Below the pieces are notes generated by a model, which was not told the origin of the DNA, did not search any database, and worked only from the letters and a program-made list of their open reading frames with translations. A stretch of DNA of 64,000 nt, taken from NCBI GenBank assembly GCA_963772065.1, contig CAVYVZ010000007.1, positions 186,001-250,000 of the forward strand. The letters run 5' to 3'. How positions within the stretch are numbered: position 1 is the stretch's first letter; each line of letters opens with the position of its first letter. Made by a program: the position numbers and the translations under genes. This stretch comes from CAVYVZ01 sp963772065 (GTDB lineage Bacteria; Acidobacteriota; Vicinamibacteria; Vicinamibacterales; UBA2999). Below, piece by piece: positions 62,093-64,000 of this stretch.

Positions 62093-63346
62093 GACCCTCT
62101 GCGGATTTCGTCATCGACAACGCGGCGCTCATCGCGACCTGCGCGGGCGCCGCTCCGCGGCGCGGCCCCGCTCAGCACGACATCTCGCCCGTTCGACAGG
62201 CCTCGGTCGCGTCCGCCGGAGGCCGCATCGTGTACGTCGGACCGGCGGCCGGACTCGCTCGCGCCGTCGACGTCGCGGCGGATGCGCTTCGCGTGGACGC
62301 ACGCGGCCGCGTCGTCGTGCCCGGCTTCGTCGACGCGCACACGCACGTCGTGTTCGCCGGCGATCGCCGGCAGGAGCTCCAGCGCCGGCTGGCGGGCGCG
62401 ACCTATGCGGAGATTGCCGCCGACGGCGGGGGCATCCTGCGGACGGTGGAGGCGACGCGGCGCGCCTCGGAAGACGAGCTCGTCGCTGCCACGCGCGCGA
62501 GGCTCGACGAGATGCTGGCCTGCGGCACGACAACCGCGGAAGCCAAGAGCGGCTACGGCCTGACCACGGACTCCGAGCTGCAGCAGCTTCGCGTCATCCG
62601 GCGGCTCGATGCGGAACATGGCATCGACCTGGTCCCGACGTTCATGGGCGCGCACGACGTGCCCGTCGAATACCGCGCCAGGCGCGGCGCGTACGTCTCG
62701 CTGGTCATCAACGAGATGATCCCCCGGGTGCAGCGCGAGCGCCTCGCCGAGTGGTGCGACGTGTTCTGCGAGGACGGCGTCTTCACCCCCGACGAATCGG
62801 TCGCGATTCTGAAAGCGGGGGCCAGGGCGGGACTGAAGCCTCGCATCCACGCCGACGAGCTCGGCCCGAGCGGCGGATCGCGTGTCGCCGCCCGCGTCGC
62901 GGCGCGGTCCGCGGATCATCTTCTCTTCGTCGACGAGGAAGGCGCCGATGCGATGGCTGCGGCCGGCGTGTGCGCGACGCTCCTCCCCTCGGCGGCGTTC
63001 TATCTGAAGATCGGCCGCTTCGCGCCGGCGCGGATGCTCGATCGAGCGGGGCGTGCCGGTGGCGCTCGCCACCGATGTCAACCCGGGCGGTGGCTTCTCG
63101 CCGTCGATGCCGTTCGCGATCACGCTCGCCTGTTTCGCGATGCGGCTGACGATCGAGGAAGCGCTCGTGGCGGCGACGATCAACGCCGCGTGGTCGGTGG
63201 ACCGGGCCGACCGCGTGGGGAGCCTCGAAGTCGGCAAGCTGATGGATGCCGTCATCCTCGACGGCGAGCTGGTCGATCTCATTCGCGTCGGCGCGCCGGC
63301 GATCCGTCACGTCATCAAAGCCGGACGCATCGTTCACACCCGCTGA
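62089..63346 (+). CDS. hutI: Imidazolonepropionase (frameshifted)
   Basis: About 418 residues. VVVPGFVDAHTHVVFAGDR gives the HxH metal site of the amidohydrolase fold; SGYGLTTDSELQQLRVI, VPTFMGAHDVP, FCEDGVFTPDES and RIHADELGPSGGS match HutI and its metal His. After a frame change near base 63045 VPVALATDVNPGGGFSPSMPFAITLACF continues the family (NPG loop). It opens the imidazolone ring in histidine degradation. The fchA gene follows after 26 bases, so the two form a pathway unit. Confidence 0.93.
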
Positions 63347-63372
63347 AGGTATTAGCCGACTACAATCGCGGG

Positions 63373-63999
63373 ATGCCGACGCTCACGACGATGGCTCTCG
63401 CGGACCTGCTGGATGCGTTTGCGTCGAACGATCCCGTGCCAGGAGGCGGATCCGCATCCGCCGTCACCGGCGCCCTCGGCGTCTCGCTGCTGCTGATGGT
63501 GGCGGGAATGCAGAGGACACGATCGGGCACGCCTGAAGAAACCGCGGACCTCGCGGAGGCGGCCGCGCGTCTGCGGCCGCTGCGCGACCGGTTGGCGACG
63601 CTCGCCGACGAGGACAGCGACGCCTACGCGACGGTCGCGGCGGCATTCAAGCTGCCCAAGGGATCGGACGAAGAGAAGGCGGCGCGTCGAGCCGCGATTC
63701 AAGCGGCCGGCCGCCGGGCCACCGACGTGCCGCTCGAGACGATGCGGGTGTGCCGCGATGCGCTGCGCCATTCGGTGATCGTGGCGCGCAACGGCAATCG
63801 CAACGCCACGAGCGACGTCGGCGTCGCGGTGGAGCTCCTGCTCGCCGGCCTCAAGGGCGCGGCCCTCAACGTCGACATCAACCTCGCCGGCCTGTCGGAT
63901 CAGCCGTACGTGGAGCGCGCGCGATGGGAACGTCAGGACCTGGAGTTGACGGGTGCCGATGAAGCGGGCCGGGCGCGCGGGCTACTGAATAGTGCCTGA
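63373..63999 (+). CDS. fchA: Formimidoyltetrahydrofolate cyclodeaminase
   Basis: 208 residues. LADLLDAFASNDPVPGGGSASAVTGALGVSLLLMVAGM is the FTCD_C start, EDSDAYATVAAAFKLPK the conserved EDxxAY block, and ALNVDINLAGLSDQPYV the C-terminal helix. It converts formimino-THF to methenyl-THF and ammonia and acts after the formiminotransferase step of histidine catabolism, so its place beside hutI makes sense. The ATG was chosen because the family begins there; the in-frame sequence upstream is the wrong frame of hutI. Confidence 0.93.
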   Translation: MPTLTTMALADLLDAFASNDPVPGGGSASAVTGALGVSLLLMVAGMQRTRSGTPEETADLAEAAARLRPLRDRLATLADEDSDAYATVAAAFKLPKGSDEEKAARRAAIQAAGRRATDVPLETMRVCRDALRHSVIVARNGNRNATSDVGVAVELLLAGLKGAALNVDINLAGLSDQPYVERARWERQDLELTGADEAGRARGLLNSA

Positions 64000-64000
64000 C

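Noticed and set aside
1..64000. tRNA, rRNA or riboswitch
   Set aside because: The gaps are short and none shows a cloverleaf, rRNA segment or known aptamer core that I can recognise by eye.

Overview
The window looks like a piece of an Acidobacteriota chromosome, probably class Vicinamibacteria. This is inferred from high GC, one ADOP-type MacB/FtsX permease of about 830 residues, and many secreted enzymes of the kind common there: a VPS10/BNR propeller, an M1 aminopeptidase, metallo-beta-lactamase-fold hydrolases, a serine hydrolase, TPR proteins, quinoprotein and c-heme proteins. Taxonomy is an inference; there is no rRNA. Coding density is very high and no stretch over 300 bases lacks a gene.

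Layout. 1-6.3 kb: dynamin-like GTPase (cut by the window edge), small membrane-anchored protein, TreS-like GH13 enzyme, and a large ATPase-TPR-BTAD regulator. 6.4-16.4 kb: c-type cytochrome, polysaccharide deacetylase, TPR-protein/phosphodiesterase operon, two convergent truncated sulfatases, a Cys-rich protein, an amidase, and a REP-associated tyrosine transposase bracketed by 11-nt palindromic repeats. 16.4-25.7 kb: second secreted TPR protein, adhesin-like and barrel proteins, the NfeD-slipin pair, an FAD oxidoreductase, an alpha/beta hydrolase and a coiled-coil protein. 25.8-41.5 kb: VPS10 protein, MBL and cupin proteins, FHA-winged-helix regulator with a divergent degenerate sigma-54-activator-like protein, metallophosphoesterase, serine hydrolase, M1 aminopeptidase, MBL hydrolase with a HupE/UreJ-like membrane protein, and an L,D-transpeptidase. 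41.6-50.6 kb: small proteins, FRG-domain protein, ADOP permease, SDR, DUF3052, RlmI-like methyltransferase, glyA, YncE-like propeller. 50.7-57.4 kb: a respiratory-type cluster of c-heme proteins, paralogous secreted proteins, DUF6152, two DUF6644-like membrane proteins and a cytochrome-fused PQQ propeller. 57.4-64 kb: dinG, a TPR protein, yggS-divIVA-DUF167, then hutI and fchA for histidine breakdown.

Two features stand out. First, at least thirteen intergenic junctions carry short tandem repeats (units of 7-11 nt), mostly folded into inverted arms. The unit differs from locus to locus but the design repeats, and the arms often begin at, or contain, the stop codons of flanking genes. I know of no name for this element class. 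The 11-nt subfamily flanks the RAYT transposase. Second, at least 14 genes are split by roughly 20 single-base frameshifts that leave conserved sequence intact in another frame. This is most simply explained by indel errors in an unpolished long-read assembly rather than true pseudogenes.
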